Shown here one piece after another: positions 53,068 to 61,336 of a stretch of DNA of 64,000 nt (the stretch's first letter is position 1; each line of letters begins with the position of its first letter). The notes beneath the pieces were generated by a model. The model ran no database searches, was not told the DNA's origin, and was given only the letters and a program-made list of their open reading frames with translations. This stretch comes from Leadbettera azotonutricia ZAS-9 (GTDB lineage Bacteria; Spirochaetota; Spirochaetia; Treponematales; Breznakiellaceae), in assembly GCF_000214355.1 (NCBI RefSeq), contig NC_015577.1:2657389-2721388 (forward strand), in the 5' to 3' direction. Made by a program: the position numbers and the translations under genes.

Positions 53068-53399
53068 TTTTGCTCTTCCTTTCCGGGGTCAAATGCGCTC
53101 ATAAAATCCAAAAACCCCAAGGCTTTGTCTGTGGTAAACGTGAATTGCATATAGAGTTTTTTTATTTTCAGGGCATCCAGGGTTTGACTTTTATTGAGTA
53201 TATTCCTTTCATAATCTAGATTGTATATACTGACATATTGAGAATCTGATTTTGTCCGTATCATCACCTTTCCGGCAAAATCCATAGCTTGGAATCTGTT
53301 ACTTGTAGTATAAAAACCTGGGCCGAAATCCAGTGATCTAAGGGAACTTATGAGCCTTGGTTTTTTAACAATTAAATTACTGCCATGATAGAGCGTCAT
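53064..53399 (-). CDS. DUF3990-like putative ADP-ribosyltransferase (toxin candidate)
   Basis: A 111-aa protein starting at ATG 53399; the longer open frame upstream lacks the family pattern. It starts MTLYHGSN, giving the His of an ADP-ribosyltransferase H-Y-E triad, and continues with LDFGPGFYTTSNRFQAMDFA, which supplies the Tyr and the usual helix. At 111 aa it is shorter than most DUF3990 proteins (about 150-170), so the C-terminal catalytic residue cannot be assigned with certainty. It heads a three-gene coupled cassette next to a tRNA-Gln gene. Toxin activity is inference from fold and context. Confidence 0.72.
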   Translation of the reverse strand: MTLYHGSNLIVKKPRLISSLRSLDFGPGFYTTSNRFQAMDFAGKVMIRTKSDSQYVSIYNLDYERNILNKSQTLDALKIKKLYMQFTFTTDKALGFLDFMSAFDPGKEEQK

Positions 53400-53578
53400 A
53401 TTTTTGCCATCTGGTTGATTATAACCCAGAGATTGTAGGGCTTCAAGACAAAAAGGCCGGGAAAAGGCAAAAAACGGCTTTACCCCTAAAGAGCCCATCC
53501 CCCGAAAGCGACACATAAAACCGAAACATAGACCAACGGCGGGCGTCTATAAACATCAGTGTTCAGGGCATACCGTAC

Positions 53579-53607
53579 TTGACAATTTTTCGCCCGTTTT
53601 ATAAGAT
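53579..53607 (+). promoter_or_regulatory. Promoter of tRNA-Gln (CUG)
   Basis: TTGACA (53579-53584), a 17-base spacer and TAAGAT (53602-53607), with a TATAAG overlapping it at 53600. The tRNA begins at 53664. Confidence 0.5.
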
Positions 53608-53663
53608 TTTGACTGTAGTAGCTTGTTATAAGCCACTTTGAGTGAGAAGCAAGAGTATGTTAC

Positions 53664-53734
53664 TCCCCGGTAGTGTAATGGTAGCACCGCAGTCTCTGGA
53701 ACTGCTCGTGGAGGTTCGAATCCTCCCTGGGGAA
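53664..53734 (+). tRNA. tRNA-Gln (CUG anticodon)
   Basis: A 71-base cloverleaf. The acceptor TCCCCGG pairs with CTGGGGA, and the anticodon stem GCAGT/ACTGC holds the loop CTCTGGA with anticodon CTG. The T arm is GGAGG-TTCGAAT-CCTCC. CCA is not encoded. With the UUG tRNA at 27919 it covers both glutamine codons. Confidence 0.95.
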
Positions 53735-53788
53735 AGTTTTTTTGCTTCATCAGCCCTCTAAGGCAGTACTCCCGATGGAACGGGGAGA

Positions 53789-53816
53789 TTGACAAAGATC
53801 CGGTTTCTTCTATAAT
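53789..53816 (+). promoter_or_regulatory. Promoter of tRNA-Glu
   Basis: TTGACA (53789-53794), a 16-base spacer and TATAAT (53811-53816), both consensus hexamers. The tRNA begins 36 bases downstream. Confidence 0.75.
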
Positions 53817-53851
53817 TATGATGTATAAAATTTCTCTGCCGTCATAAGTGA

Positions 53852-53923
53852 GGCCCCTTCGTCTAACGGTTAGGACAAAAGATTCTCAATCTTTAAACAG
53901 GAGTTCGATTCTCCTAGGGGCTA
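53852..53923 (+). tRNA. tRNA-Glu (CUC anticodon)
   Basis: A 72-base cloverleaf. The acceptor GGCCCCT pairs with AGGGGCT (first pair G-U), and the anticodon stem AAAGA/TCTTT holds the loop TTCTCAA with anticodon CTC. The T arm is CAGGAG-TTCGATT-CTCCT. It has its own consensus promoter. Confidence 0.93.
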
Positions 53924-54009
53924 TTCTGACTGATTGGCATTCAGTTCCGCTATTTATTGCTGTGAACCTGGCAGGGAAGCCGGCCAGGGAGCAAAAAGCA
54001 GCCAGGCCC

Positions 54010-55059
54010 TTATTGGACAATTTCGGGAGTCCCGTAATTGCCGTTGATAATCCCACCGGTCTGTATAAGGACCCCGCCGTATTTGGATACATACACACCG
54101 CTCCCGCAGTTGTCGGGCGCAGTGTTTTCGGTGATGAGCCCATCGCGCATAAAGAATGTGGAGTTGCCGCTTACACGCACGCCCCCGCCGTAGCTGGTTG
54201 TACGGTTGCCCTTAATGGTCCCGCCGAGCATGAAAAAAGTTCCATGCCCATTGATCTGCACGCCGCCGCCTTCGCCGGTGCTGCCGTCGGGCCCGTTTTC
54301 GGTGATGAGTCCCGAATCAGACAAAGTGAAAAAGCAGCCGTTGTCAATGTATACCGCCGGGCCGGATCCGCCTTTGATAGTCCCGCCCCTCATATCGAAG
54401 CTGCTGTGTTTGCTCTCCTTGTCCTCAAAAATAAAAACACCGGACCCGAGTTCGGCAGTGCTATCGCTGATAGTCCCCCCGGTCATGGTAAGGTGCGATT
54501 TTTCGAGGTAAACGCCGCCGCCATACATCTCGTTATGGGTCTTGGAATTGCCCCTGGTCAGGGTAAGCCCGTCGGCAATGGTCACATTGTTGCTTTCCAC
54601 ATAGAGGACCCGGACCTGGTTTTCCCCGTCCAGAACCCCTCCGGAACCACCGCCCCTGAGGACTATCGGCGGATATTCATCTTCTCCGGTAATACTCACA
54701 AGGCTCTTGTTGGAAAGAACCCCTTCCCCGGCAAGGTTAATGATCCCTTCGATAACGACAACAGCCCTCTTGCCATCCGCAAAGGCGCCGCTTTTATAAG
54801 CCGCCCGTATCTGGCTTAACCCCTCTTTAATGGTTTTCGCTTTCCTTGCAGGCGCCCCCGAGGGTTCACCCCAGGGGGTATCGGCCACGAACCATGCGAC
54901 AGGCATTGCACCATCACCAGGGACAGGATTTTGAAGGGAATCCTCCGCACTCACCGAATATTCACAGGCGGCCAGTATAAAAACCGCCTCCGCCAACAGG
55001 ACGGTTACAGTTCCCAATAACCAAACCGCCGACCTTTTAGAAAAATGAAAATGCTTCAT
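54010..55059 (-). CDS. Beta-helix lipoprotein (Pmp/adhesin-like repeats)
   Basis: A 349-aa predicted lipoprotein starting at ATG 55059. The signal peptide ends in FILAAC with Cys32. From about residue 130 on it has irregular parallel beta-helix repeats of 20-25 residues with GG and N at turns, for example LTMTGGTISDSTAELGSGVFI, GGTIKGGSGPAVYI and GGTIKGNRTTSYGGGVRVSGNSTFFM. Such repeats occur in chlamydial Pmp-like and treponemal surface proteins. It would sit on the cell surface or outer membrane. It is adjacent to an XRE regulator upstream and lies in the tRNA-flanked accessory island. Confidence 0.78.
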   Translation of the reverse strand: MKHFHFSKRSAVWLLGTVTVLLAEAVFILAACEYSVSAEDSLQNPVPGDGAMPVAWFVADTPWGEPSGAPARKAKTIKEGLSQIRAAYKSGAFADGKRAVVVIEGIINLAGEGVLSNKSLVSITGEDEYPPIVLRGGGSGGVLDGENQVRVLYVESNNVTIADGLTLTRGNSKTHNEMYGGGVYLEKSHLTMTGGTISDSTAELGSGVFIFEDKESKHSSFDMRGGTIKGGSGPAVYIDNGCFFTLSDSGLITENGPDGSTGEGGGVQINGHGTFFMLGGTIKGNRTTSYGGGVRVSGNSTFFMRDGLITENTAPDNCGSGVYVSKYGGVLIQTGGIINGNYGTPEIVQ

Positions 55060-55142
55060 ACGTGTAAGGTAGCGAAATGCCCTTCCAGGCAGAAGCATTT
55101 TTATGGATTAAGATCGGAAAAGATGGCGGCTATTAAAAATTT

Positions 55143-55454
55143 TTATAAGGAACCCAGCAAACTGATAATTTCGTCCTTTAGCTGTTCCCGGCTTACTCCT
55201 TTGGGTTCGGGGAAAAAAATCCTGGGGCTTACATTCAGGGCCTGGGCGATCTTTATAAGGGTTAAGACCGAGGGCTGCTTTTTTCCGGTTTCGATGCTGG
55301 CAAGGAAACTTTGGGAAAGATGTGCCTTCAGCGACAATTCCAGCTGGGATACCCCCTTTCGGGTTCTGACACCCCTTATCTGTTCAATTACATAGGTTAA
55401 CTGCTCTCTGCTCGGTTCCATAGGAAAAGAATAATAATCTATAGAGGTATTCAT
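55143..55454 (-). CDS. XRE-family (Cro/C1 type) helix-turn-helix regulator
   Basis: A 103-aa DNA-binding protein starting at ATG 55454. The helix-turn-helix is at about residues 25-75, with VRTRKGVSQLELSLKAHLSQSFLASIETGKKQPSV containing the classic QSxLSxIExG pattern. The C-terminus is a short extension. It probably regulates the lipoprotein gene 84 bases downstream or its own expression. Small regulators like this are common in accessory islands. Confidence 0.88.
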   Translation of the reverse strand: MNTSIDYYSFPMEPSREQLTYVIEQIRGVRTRKGVSQLELSLKAHLSQSFLASIETGKKQPSVLTLIKIAQALNVSPRIFFPEPKGVSREQLKDEIISLLGSL

Positions 55455-55552
55455 GCCTGCAGGATACACTATATCCGCGCCATCCGTGCTTTTTAGTGCC
55501 GCCGGATCGTACGTATCCCGAAATCAAAAAATCTGCTATAATGTATGTAAAC

Positions 55553-55578
55553 AGGGAAAATCCTTCGTGATTTTCCCT
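55553..55578 (+). promoter_or_regulatory. 5'-leader hairpin of the GT4-GH130 operon
   Basis: AGGGAAAATC (55553-55562) and GATTTTCCCT (55569-55578) form a perfect 10-bp stem with a 6-base loop. A TATAAT at 55537-55542 places transcription start just before it. The hairpin is therefore at the 5' end of a leader of about 110 bases and could control stability or translation. No T-run follows, so it is not a terminator. Confidence 0.55.
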
Positions 55579-55660
55579 CATGCTGATTAGCATTCAGTTC
55601 CATCATTTGTGTTCCCGGTAACGCTTGAAATGCCGAGGGCCGATTTTCGAAAAGGACTGA

Positions 55661-57991
55661 ATGAACAACTCCATCCTGAATATTGCCTTTATCGGCAATT
55701 ATCTGCCCCGCCAGTGCGGTATCGCAACCTTTACCACAAGTCTTTGCGAATCCGTTGCCGCCGCCCACCCGGGGCTTTCCTGTTTTGCCGTGCCTATCAC
55801 GGATATACCTGAGGGATATGTCTACCCCGACAGGGTGCGGTTCGAAATCGAGGAGAAAAACCTGGAATCCTACAGACGGGCGGCGGATTTCCTCAACAGC
55901 AATAACCCGGACATCGTCTGCCTTCAGCATGAATACGGTATTTTCGGCGGCGATGACGGCATCTTCATCCTTTCCCTGATCCGTAAACTCAGAATGCCCA
56001 TTGTTACCACCCTCCATACCATATTGCAGAGACCCAGCGCCCGGCAGCGAAGAATCCTCACGGAAATCGCGGAACGCTCAAGTTTTGTAGTGGTTATGAC
56101 CGAGAAGGCGGTGGATCTGATTTCCACAGTCTATAATGTCCCCTTGTCCCGGATTCGGCTTATTCCCCACGGCATCCCCGAAATGCCCTTTATCGATCCC
56201 AGCTTTTACAAGGGCCAGTATGAGCTGACAGAAAAAACGGTGCTCCTCACCTTCGGCCTCCTTTCCCCCAACAAGGGGATTGAACAGGTAATCCGGGCCC
56301 TTCCGGAGATCATCAAGGTGAAGCCCGAAACGGTCTATATTGTCCTGGGGGCGACCCATCCGGGACTTATCCGCCACGAAGGGGAAGCCTACCGCCTCTC
56401 CTTGCAGCAGCTTGCTGCGGAGCTGCACGTGGAAAAGCACGTCCTCTTCCGTAACCGCTTTGTAAGCCCCGAGGAGCTCAAAGAATTCCTCGTCATGGCG
56501 GATATCTATATCACGCCCTATCTGTATGAAGAGCAGATCACCTCAGGCACTCTGGCTTATTCCTTCGGCATCGGAAACGCCATCATTTCTACCCCTTATT
56601 GGCATGCGGCGGAACTGCTCGCCGATGGCCGGGGCATACTGGTTCCCTTCAGGTCGCCCGAAGCTATTGCGGAAGCGGTGATCCGCCTTGCTTCCAACGA
56701 TGCGGAACGGAACACCATGCGGAAAAACGCCTTCCTTGCGGGCAGGGAAATGACATGGCCCGTGACTGCCCGGAAATATGTAGAATTATTCCAGGAAGCC
56801 CGAATGACCCGCCACTCCGTGACAGGGCAGAATCAGGCTGCCCTCCCGCTGGGGGGCCTCTTTTCGGAGGAGGAACAGAACGAGCTGCCCAAACTGAAGC
56901 TGGATCACATCAAACGGCTTACCGACGATACCGGCATGATTCAGCATGCGGTTTATACAGTCCCCAATCACAACGAGGGCTACTGCTCCGACGATAATGC
57001 CCGTGCCCTGATCCTGATGGTACTCCTCTCGTCCCAGGCGGAAAAAGTGGACCCCGAGATTGACCGCCTCGCCGGGATATACCTGGGGCTGCTCCAGTAT
57101 GCCTGGGAGGAAGCATCGGGACGGTTCAGGAATTTCCTTAATTTTGATCGATCCTGGAGGGCGGAAATTGCCTCCGAAGACAGCCACGGCCGGGTGGTCT
57201 GGGCCTTGGGAACCTGTTTGGGCAAATACGCCAACCCCGGCTTCCAGGGGGCGGCGGCCCAGCTTTTTGAAAAAGCCCTCCCGGTGGTCAGCCAGTTCAG
57301 CTCCCCCCGGGCCTGGGCTTTTACCATCATCGCAATCCATGAATACCTTCAGCGATTTTCTGGGGACCGTCTGGTGGACGGCATCCGGGAGGAACTTTCC
57401 AGTCGTCTCTTTGCCCTTTATAAACGAAACGCCGATCCCCAGTGGCCCTGGTTTGAATCGTACCTTACCTACGATAACGCAAAACTTTCCCATGCCCTTA
57501 TCCTGAGCGGTCATGATACGGAAAACAGGGAAATGCTCGATGCGGGCCTCGGTTCCCTTAAATGGCTCATGGAAACCCAGACAAGTCCCCGGGGGCATTT
57601 CCGTCCCGTCGGGAGCGACCGGGTATACAAGAAGGGGGAAGAAATGCCCCTCTTCGATCAGCAGCCCCTGGAAGCCAATTCCGCAGTATCCGCGTGTCTC
57701 GAAGCCTACCGTATTACCGGGGACTTCTATTGGCACAAGGAAGCCCAGCGGGCTTTCCGCTGGTATCTTGGGGGGAACGACCTTTCCCTCTTTGTGTTCG
57801 ATGCCTTGAGCGGAGGCTGCCACGACGGCCTCCATGTGGACAGGCTCAATCAGAACGAGGGGGCCGAATCGACCCTGGCCTTTCACATTGCCCTTTCGGA
57901 AATGAAGGAGGCGGATAAAAGCATACTCCTGGAAGATCCCGCCCCCAGCCAAATCAACAAGCTCTCAACACGAATAGGAGGCGAAGTATGA
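55661..57991 (+). CDS. GT4 glycosyltransferase with C-terminal alpha/alpha-barrel-like domain
   Basis: A 776-aa protein; ATG 55661 follows AAGGA. Residues about 1-390 are a GT-B glycosyltransferase of family GT4: YLPRQCGIATFTTSL, LQHEYGIFGGDDG, TTLHTILQRPS, LTFGLLSPNKGIEQVI and the EQITSGTLAYSFGIGNA segment. Residues about 420-760 are a second domain of repeated helix pairs (DDNARALILMVLL, SHGRVVWALGTCLGKYA, DNAKLSHALILSG, ANSAVSACLEAYRITGD). This resembles an alpha/alpha toroid found in glycoside-processing enzymes. Its stop overlaps the GH130 start by four bases. A role in making or remodelling a mannose-type oligosaccharide is inferred. Confidence 0.85.
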   Translation: MNNSILNIAFIGNYLPRQCGIATFTTSLCESVAAAHPGLSCFAVPITDIPEGYVYPDRVRFEIEEKNLESYRRAADFLNSNNPDIVCLQHEYGIFGGDDGIFILSLIRKLRMPIVTTLHTILQRPSARQRRILTEIAERSSFVVVMTEKAVDLISTVYNVPLSRIRLIPHGIPEMPFIDPSFYKGQYELTEKTVLLTFGLLSPNKGIEQVIRALPEIIKVKPETVYIVLGATHPGLIRHEGEAYRLSLQQLAAELHVEKHVLFRNRFVSPEELKEFLVMADIYITPYLYEEQITSGTLAYSFGIGNAIISTPYWHAAELLADGRGILVPFRSPEAIAEAVIRLASNDAERNTMRKNAFLAGREMTWPVTARKYVELFQEARMTRHSVTGQNQAALPLGGLFSEEEQNELPKLKLDHIKRLTDDTGMIQHAVYTVPNHNEGYCSDDNARALILMVLLSSQAEKVDPEIDRLAGIYLGLLQYAWEEASGRFRNFLNFDRSWRAEIASEDSHGRVVWALGTCLGKYANPGFQGAAAQLFEKALPVVSQFSSPRAWAFTIIAIHEYLQRFSGDRLVDGIREELSSRLFALYKRNADPQWPWFESYLTYDNAKLSHALILSGHDTENREMLDAGLGSLKWLMETQTSPRGHFRPVGSDRVYKKGEEMPLFDQQPLEANSAVSACLEAYRITGDFYWHKEAQRAFRWYLGGNDLSLFVFDALSGGCHDGLHVDRLNQNEGAESTLAFHIALSEMKEADKSILLEDPAPSQINKLSTRIGGEV

Positions 57992-59289
57992 TTGCCCTTA
58001 AGCGGCTTGCCGCGCCGGTGCTTGAACCGGATTACACCCGGCTGGTGATACGATCCTTTGTCCCCCTGGAAAAACGCATCCTGGCCATTACCGCCAGGGT
58101 TTCCGCCCTGTCGGAAGAAGAAATCAGGAAAGAACTTGGGGAGCTTATCAATGAATTCAGCGAGGATCACGGCGACCTCGAGACCCGCTTTAAGGAACAC
58201 TATGCCCAGGCCGCAGCCCTCATGGGAACAGGGAACGAGCCCCTTTCGTCCCCGGAAGGCCGGCTTCTGGCAGGGGCCTATTTTACCTCCGAATACGCCT
58301 TTGAGGCCACGGCCCTCTTTAACCCGTCCATAGTCGAGGCGCCGAATCAGGAGCATGTCCCACCGGGGGCGCTCCGTTTTATCATGAGCACCCGTTCCGT
58401 CGGGGAAGGCCATATTTCGTCGGTTTCATTCAGGTCGGGTATTATTGATAAGGACGGAGGGGTCAGCATTGATTCAGTGGTACGCACCGCGATTCAGGGA
58501 AGACAACCCGCCCAAAACGGCGTACCGGAAAAGCACGACGCCGCCCTGCTGCCGGCGAACATGGCTTATGAAATAGCTTTTGACGAAACCAGCCATATCT
58601 CCGAGCGGCTTCTGTTTCCCGCCTCCCTGGACGAACAGAATGGCATTGAGGACGCCCGCTTTGTCCGGTTTCGGGACGAGGACGGGAGCGTCCGTTATTA
58701 CGCCACCTATACGGCCTACGACGGAAGAAACATTATGCCCAAACTGATCGAAACCGATGATTTCCTTCATTTTAAAATGCTGCCCCTGGGGGGGGCCATG
58801 GTCCGGAATAAGGGGATGGCCCTTTTCCCCCGGAAAATCAACGGCCGCTATGTCATGCTGGGCCGGATAGACGGGGAAAGCCTCTTTACCATGCATTCGG
58901 CGGATCTTCAAGTCTGGAACGAAGGGACAAAAATTGCTTCTCCCCTTTTCCCCTGGGAATTCATGCAGATAGGCAACTGCGGTTCCCCCCTGGAACTGGA
59001 TGAGGGCTGGCTGGTCTTGACCCACGGGGTAGGTTCCCTCAGAAGGTATTCCATCGGGGCCCTGCTGCTGGACAAGGAAGATCCCACCAAGGTAATCGGG
59101 CGGCTTTCGGAACCCCTGATTTCCCCAGGGGATCGGGAACGAACCGGCTATGTCCCCAACGTGGTATACACCTGCGGCTTTATCGCCAACAAAGGCCGAT
59201 TAATAATTCCTTACGGCAGCGCTGACCGGGCCATTGCCTTTATCACCGTGAATTTGGCGGAACTGGTAGGAGAGCTAACGAAGGGATAA
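57988..59289 (+). CDS. GH130 glycoside phosphorylase (mannoside-type)
   Basis: A 433-aa protein of GH130, the beta-mannoside phosphorylase family. Five-bladed propeller repeats with SARFxx/ED signatures are visible, including NGIEDARFVRFRDEDG, YATYTAYDGRNI, MVRNKGMALFPRKINGRY and QIGNCGSPLELDEGWLVLTHGVG. The general-acid Asp likely lies in GIEDAR. GH130 enzymes phosphorolyse beta-1,2- or beta-1,4-mannosides. Nothing here fixes the linkage; the N-terminal helical extension of about 70 residues suggests the oligomannoside type. It is translationally coupled to the GT4 gene. Confidence 0.88.
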   Translation: MIALKRLAAPVLEPDYTRLVIRSFVPLEKRILAITARVSALSEEEIRKELGELINEFSEDHGDLETRFKEHYAQAAALMGTGNEPLSSPEGRLLAGAYFTSEYAFEATALFNPSIVEAPNQEHVPPGALRFIMSTRSVGEGHISSVSFRSGIIDKDGGVSIDSVVRTAIQGRQPAQNGVPEKHDAALLPANMAYEIAFDETSHISERLLFPASLDEQNGIEDARFVRFRDEDGSVRYYATYTAYDGRNIMPKLIETDDFLHFKMLPLGGAMVRNKGMALFPRKINGRYVMLGRIDGESLFTMHSADLQVWNEGTKIASPLFPWEFMQIGNCGSPLELDEGWLVLTHGVGSLRRYSIGALLLDKEDPTKVIGRLSEPLISPGDRERTGYVPNVVYTCGFIANKGRLIIPYGSADRAIAFITVNLAELVGELTKG

Positions 59290-59295
59290 AGCATA

Positions 59296-60063
59296 TTACA
59301 AACAGGTATACGCCCCATCTACAATCAGATCGCTGCCGTTTGTATAGCCTGAACTGTCAGCGGCGAGGTATATAACCGCGCCTATCAGCTCTTCGGGGTT
59401 TCCCATACGGTGGACGGGGATAAGGGGCATCCAGGCATCCTTGAGTTCCTGGGGGGTATCCACGCTCATGGGAGTTGCAATATAGCCTGGACTCAGACTG
59501 TTCACCCTGACGCCGTATAAGGCCCACTCCGCAGCCAGCGACCGGGTCAGGTGGATAACCCCAGCTTTGGAGGCATTATACGAAGCCTGCCACTGGGGAA
59601 CATTCACGATGGAACCGGACATGGAAGCCATGTTAATAATACTGCCTTTAATGCCCTTCTCTATCATAATCCGCCCGGCAGCGCGGGCCACAATGTATTC
59701 GCCGGTCAGGTTGATATCAATAACCTGCCGCCAGTCGGCAATGCTCGCCTTCAGGGTATCCTCATGGATACAGATACCCGCATTATTGAAAACAATATCC
59801 AGGGACCCTGAGCGGGCAAGGATCTGTTTCAACGCGCTATCCACTGCTGCCTCGTCGGTAACATCTGCCAGAAGGCTGTAGGCTTTTCCTCCCGCTTTTT
59901 CGATGAGCCCTACTGTCTCATCGGCGCCTGTCCGGGAGACAATGGCTATCTCTGCCCCTGCTTTTGCAAGGCCGATGGCAACTACCTGCCCTATTCCGCG
60001 GCCACCGCCGGTTACAAGCGCTGTCTTGCCTTTAAGTCCGAATAATTCATCCAAAAAACTCAT
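59296..60063 (-). CDS. Short-chain dehydrogenase/reductase (sugar/polyol type)
   Basis: A 255-aa classical SDR. The NAD(P) site TGGGRGIGQ is near residue 17, the NNAG motif follows, and the catalytic Ser is in NMASMSGS with YNASK. The final QWQASYNASK and SPGYIATPM regions resemble gluconate 5-dehydrogenase and related polyol enzymes. It ends seven bases from the GH130 gene on the opposite strand and could reduce a sugar from that pathway. Cofactor preference is unknown. Confidence 0.88.
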   Translation of the reverse strand: MSFLDELFGLKGKTALVTGGGRGIGQVVAIGLAKAGAEIAIVSRTGADETVGLIEKAGGKAYSLLADVTDEAAVDSALKQILARSGSLDIVFNNAGICIHEDTLKASIADWRQVIDINLTGEYIVARAAGRIMIEKGIKGSIINMASMSGSIVNVPQWQASYNASKAGVIHLTRSLAAEWALYGVRVNSLSPGYIATPMSVDTPQELKDAWMPLIPVHRMGNPEELIGAVIYLAADSSGYTNGSDLIVDGAYTCL

Positions 60064-60084
60064 AACAACTCCCTTGGTTCACGT

Positions 60085-60615
60085 TCACTCCCCATGATAA
60101 TTAATCAACGTCCGTACCGGCGTCGGGTTTAGCACCTTTTCATAATTAAGGAAGGGCAGGCCCACCACGCCGAAGATTTCGGGCACCTGGGCCCCGCAGG
60201 CGGTAAGCAGTTCCCTCGCGGCATTAAGGGTACCCCCGGTGGCTATGAGATCGTCGAGAAGGAGCACCCTGCTGCCCTGCACCACATCATCGCAGTGGAT
60301 CTCGATTTCAGCTTCGGCGTATTCAAGGGAATACTTTTTTGTCATGACTTTGCCGGGAAGCTTGCCTTTCTTGCGGATGAGGAGGAGGGGTATACCTACA
60401 TGGGCTGCAAAAGGGGCGGCGAAGAGGAACCCCCGGGCCTCGATGGCAGCTATGGCGTCTATTTTCCTGTCCTGGTAAAGCTCAACCATGGAATCGATGC
60501 AGTACCTGAAGGCCCTGGGCTGGGCAAGGATACTGGTAATATCGTAGAAGAGCACCCCTTTTTTGGGGAAATCAGGAACTTTCCTGATATAATCGTCGAG
60601 ATTCAACTTTTCCAT
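60085..60615 (-). CDS. apt: Adenine phosphoribosyltransferase
   Basis: A 176-aa purine-salvage enzyme converting adenine and PRPP to AMP. The N-terminal YIRKVPDFPKKGVLFYDIT, the IEARGFLFAAP motif and the PRPP-binding LLLDDLIATGGT are all conserved. Length is standard. It precedes the SDR on the same strand by about 20 bases and follows the flavodoxin-like gene by 17. Confidence 0.95.
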   Translation of the reverse strand: MEKLNLDDYIRKVPDFPKKGVLFYDITSILAQPRAFRYCIDSMVELYQDRKIDAIAAIEARGFLFAAPFAAHVGIPLLLIRKKGKLPGKVMTKKYSLEYAEAEIEIHCDDVVQGSRVLLLDDLIATGGTLNAARELLTACGAQVPEIFGVVGLPFLNYEKVLNPTPVRTLINYHGE

Positions 60616-60632
60616 GCTTTGCTCCCGGTGGA

Positions 60633-61037
60633 TTAAAAATTATTCGCAATGATGCTTTCTGCCCAGGCTTTCAAGTCCTTGGCGTTTTCGGCTAAGAGGG
60701 GTTTCGGGTTAAGGGCTGCCTCGCAATCTTTGAGAAGCCCGGCGAGGTATTTCACGGCTTTTTCGGAACCCGAAGCAGCCGGGGCAAAAATACCGCAGGT
60801 CCGGCCCGCCAGGTTGATGTGCTGGAGCAATTCCGCCAGGTAGCCGAAGGAAGGTGGATTGGGTTTTTCGCAGCCGATGAAAAACGAATCCGCAGGCAAA
60901 AGGTCTGTGCCGGTAAAGGCTTCCGCTTTTTTTACCGTTACCTTGTTACCCTTGAGAACGGCGGCTATAGCTTCAGCCATTTTAGAGGCCGATTCAGTCT
61001 CATCAGAAACGATGAGTATGGTCTTTGCGGCTTTCAC
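60633..61037 (-). CDS. Flavodoxin-like protein with unusual FMN loop
   Basis: A 134-aa protein with the flavodoxin fold order: strand ILIVSDETESASKMAEAIA, where a TxTGxT-like phosphate loop reads DETESAS, then DSFFIGCEKPNPPSFGYLAELLQ and GIFAPAASGSEKAVKYL. The FMN loop fits only weakly, so a flavin may not be bound in the usual way. It may act as an electron carrier or a degenerate relative. It lies upstream of apt, divergent from infA. Confidence 0.7.
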   Translation of the reverse strand: MKAAKTILIVSDETESASKMAEAIAAVLKGNKVTVKKAEAFTGTDLLPADSFFIGCEKPNPPSFGYLAELLQHINLAGRTCGIFAPAASGSEKAVKYLAGLLKDCEAALNPKPLLAENAKDLKAWAESIIANNF

Positions 61038-61056
61038 AAGCTAAAGCTTAGCCTCC

Positions 61057-61085
61057 TTGCAAGAATATGTCAATGTTACTATTAT
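61057..61085 (+). promoter_or_regulatory. Promoter of infA
   Basis: TTGCAA (61057-61062), a 17-base spacer and TATTAT (61080-61085), about 26 bases upstream of the GTG start. Confidence 0.65.
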
Positions 61086-61111
61086 AGATAAAAGCCTTTT
61101 GAGGAGTACCT

Positions 61112-61336
61112 GTGGCCAAAGAAGAAGCGATAGAAGTAGAAGGGGTTGTCAAGGAAGCCCTGCCCAATACCATGTTTAGGGTAGAACTTGATAACCAGAA
61201 TGGGCATCTCATTTTAGCCCACCTTTCGGGGAAGATGCGCAAACATTACATCCGTATAGTCCCCGGCGACCGGGTCAGGATTGCCTTATCCCCATACGAT
61301 CTGAGCCGGGGCCGCATCATCTATCGCGAACGCTAA
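61112..61336 (+). CDS. infA: Translation initiation factor IF-1
   Basis: A 74-aa OB-fold protein with a GTG start preceded by GAGGAG. It matches IF-1: [47 protein letters not shown] and [13 protein letters not shown]. Its stop overlaps the convergent Smr gene by four bases. It has its own promoter, so unlike in many bacteria it is not in a ribosomal protein operon here. Confidence 0.96.
   Translation: MAKEEAIEVEGVVKEALPNTMFRVELDNQNGHLILAHLSGKMRKHYIRIVPGDRVRIALSPYDLSRGRIIYRER

Noticed and set aside
53664-53923. Prophage attachment sites at the two tRNA genes
   Set aside because: No integrase and no second copy of the tRNA 3' ends was seen within the window.
55493-56017. Minus-strand 174-codon frame opposite the GT4 gene
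   Set aside because: Antisense shadow of a well-supported glycosyltransferase, with no ribosome site or family pattern.
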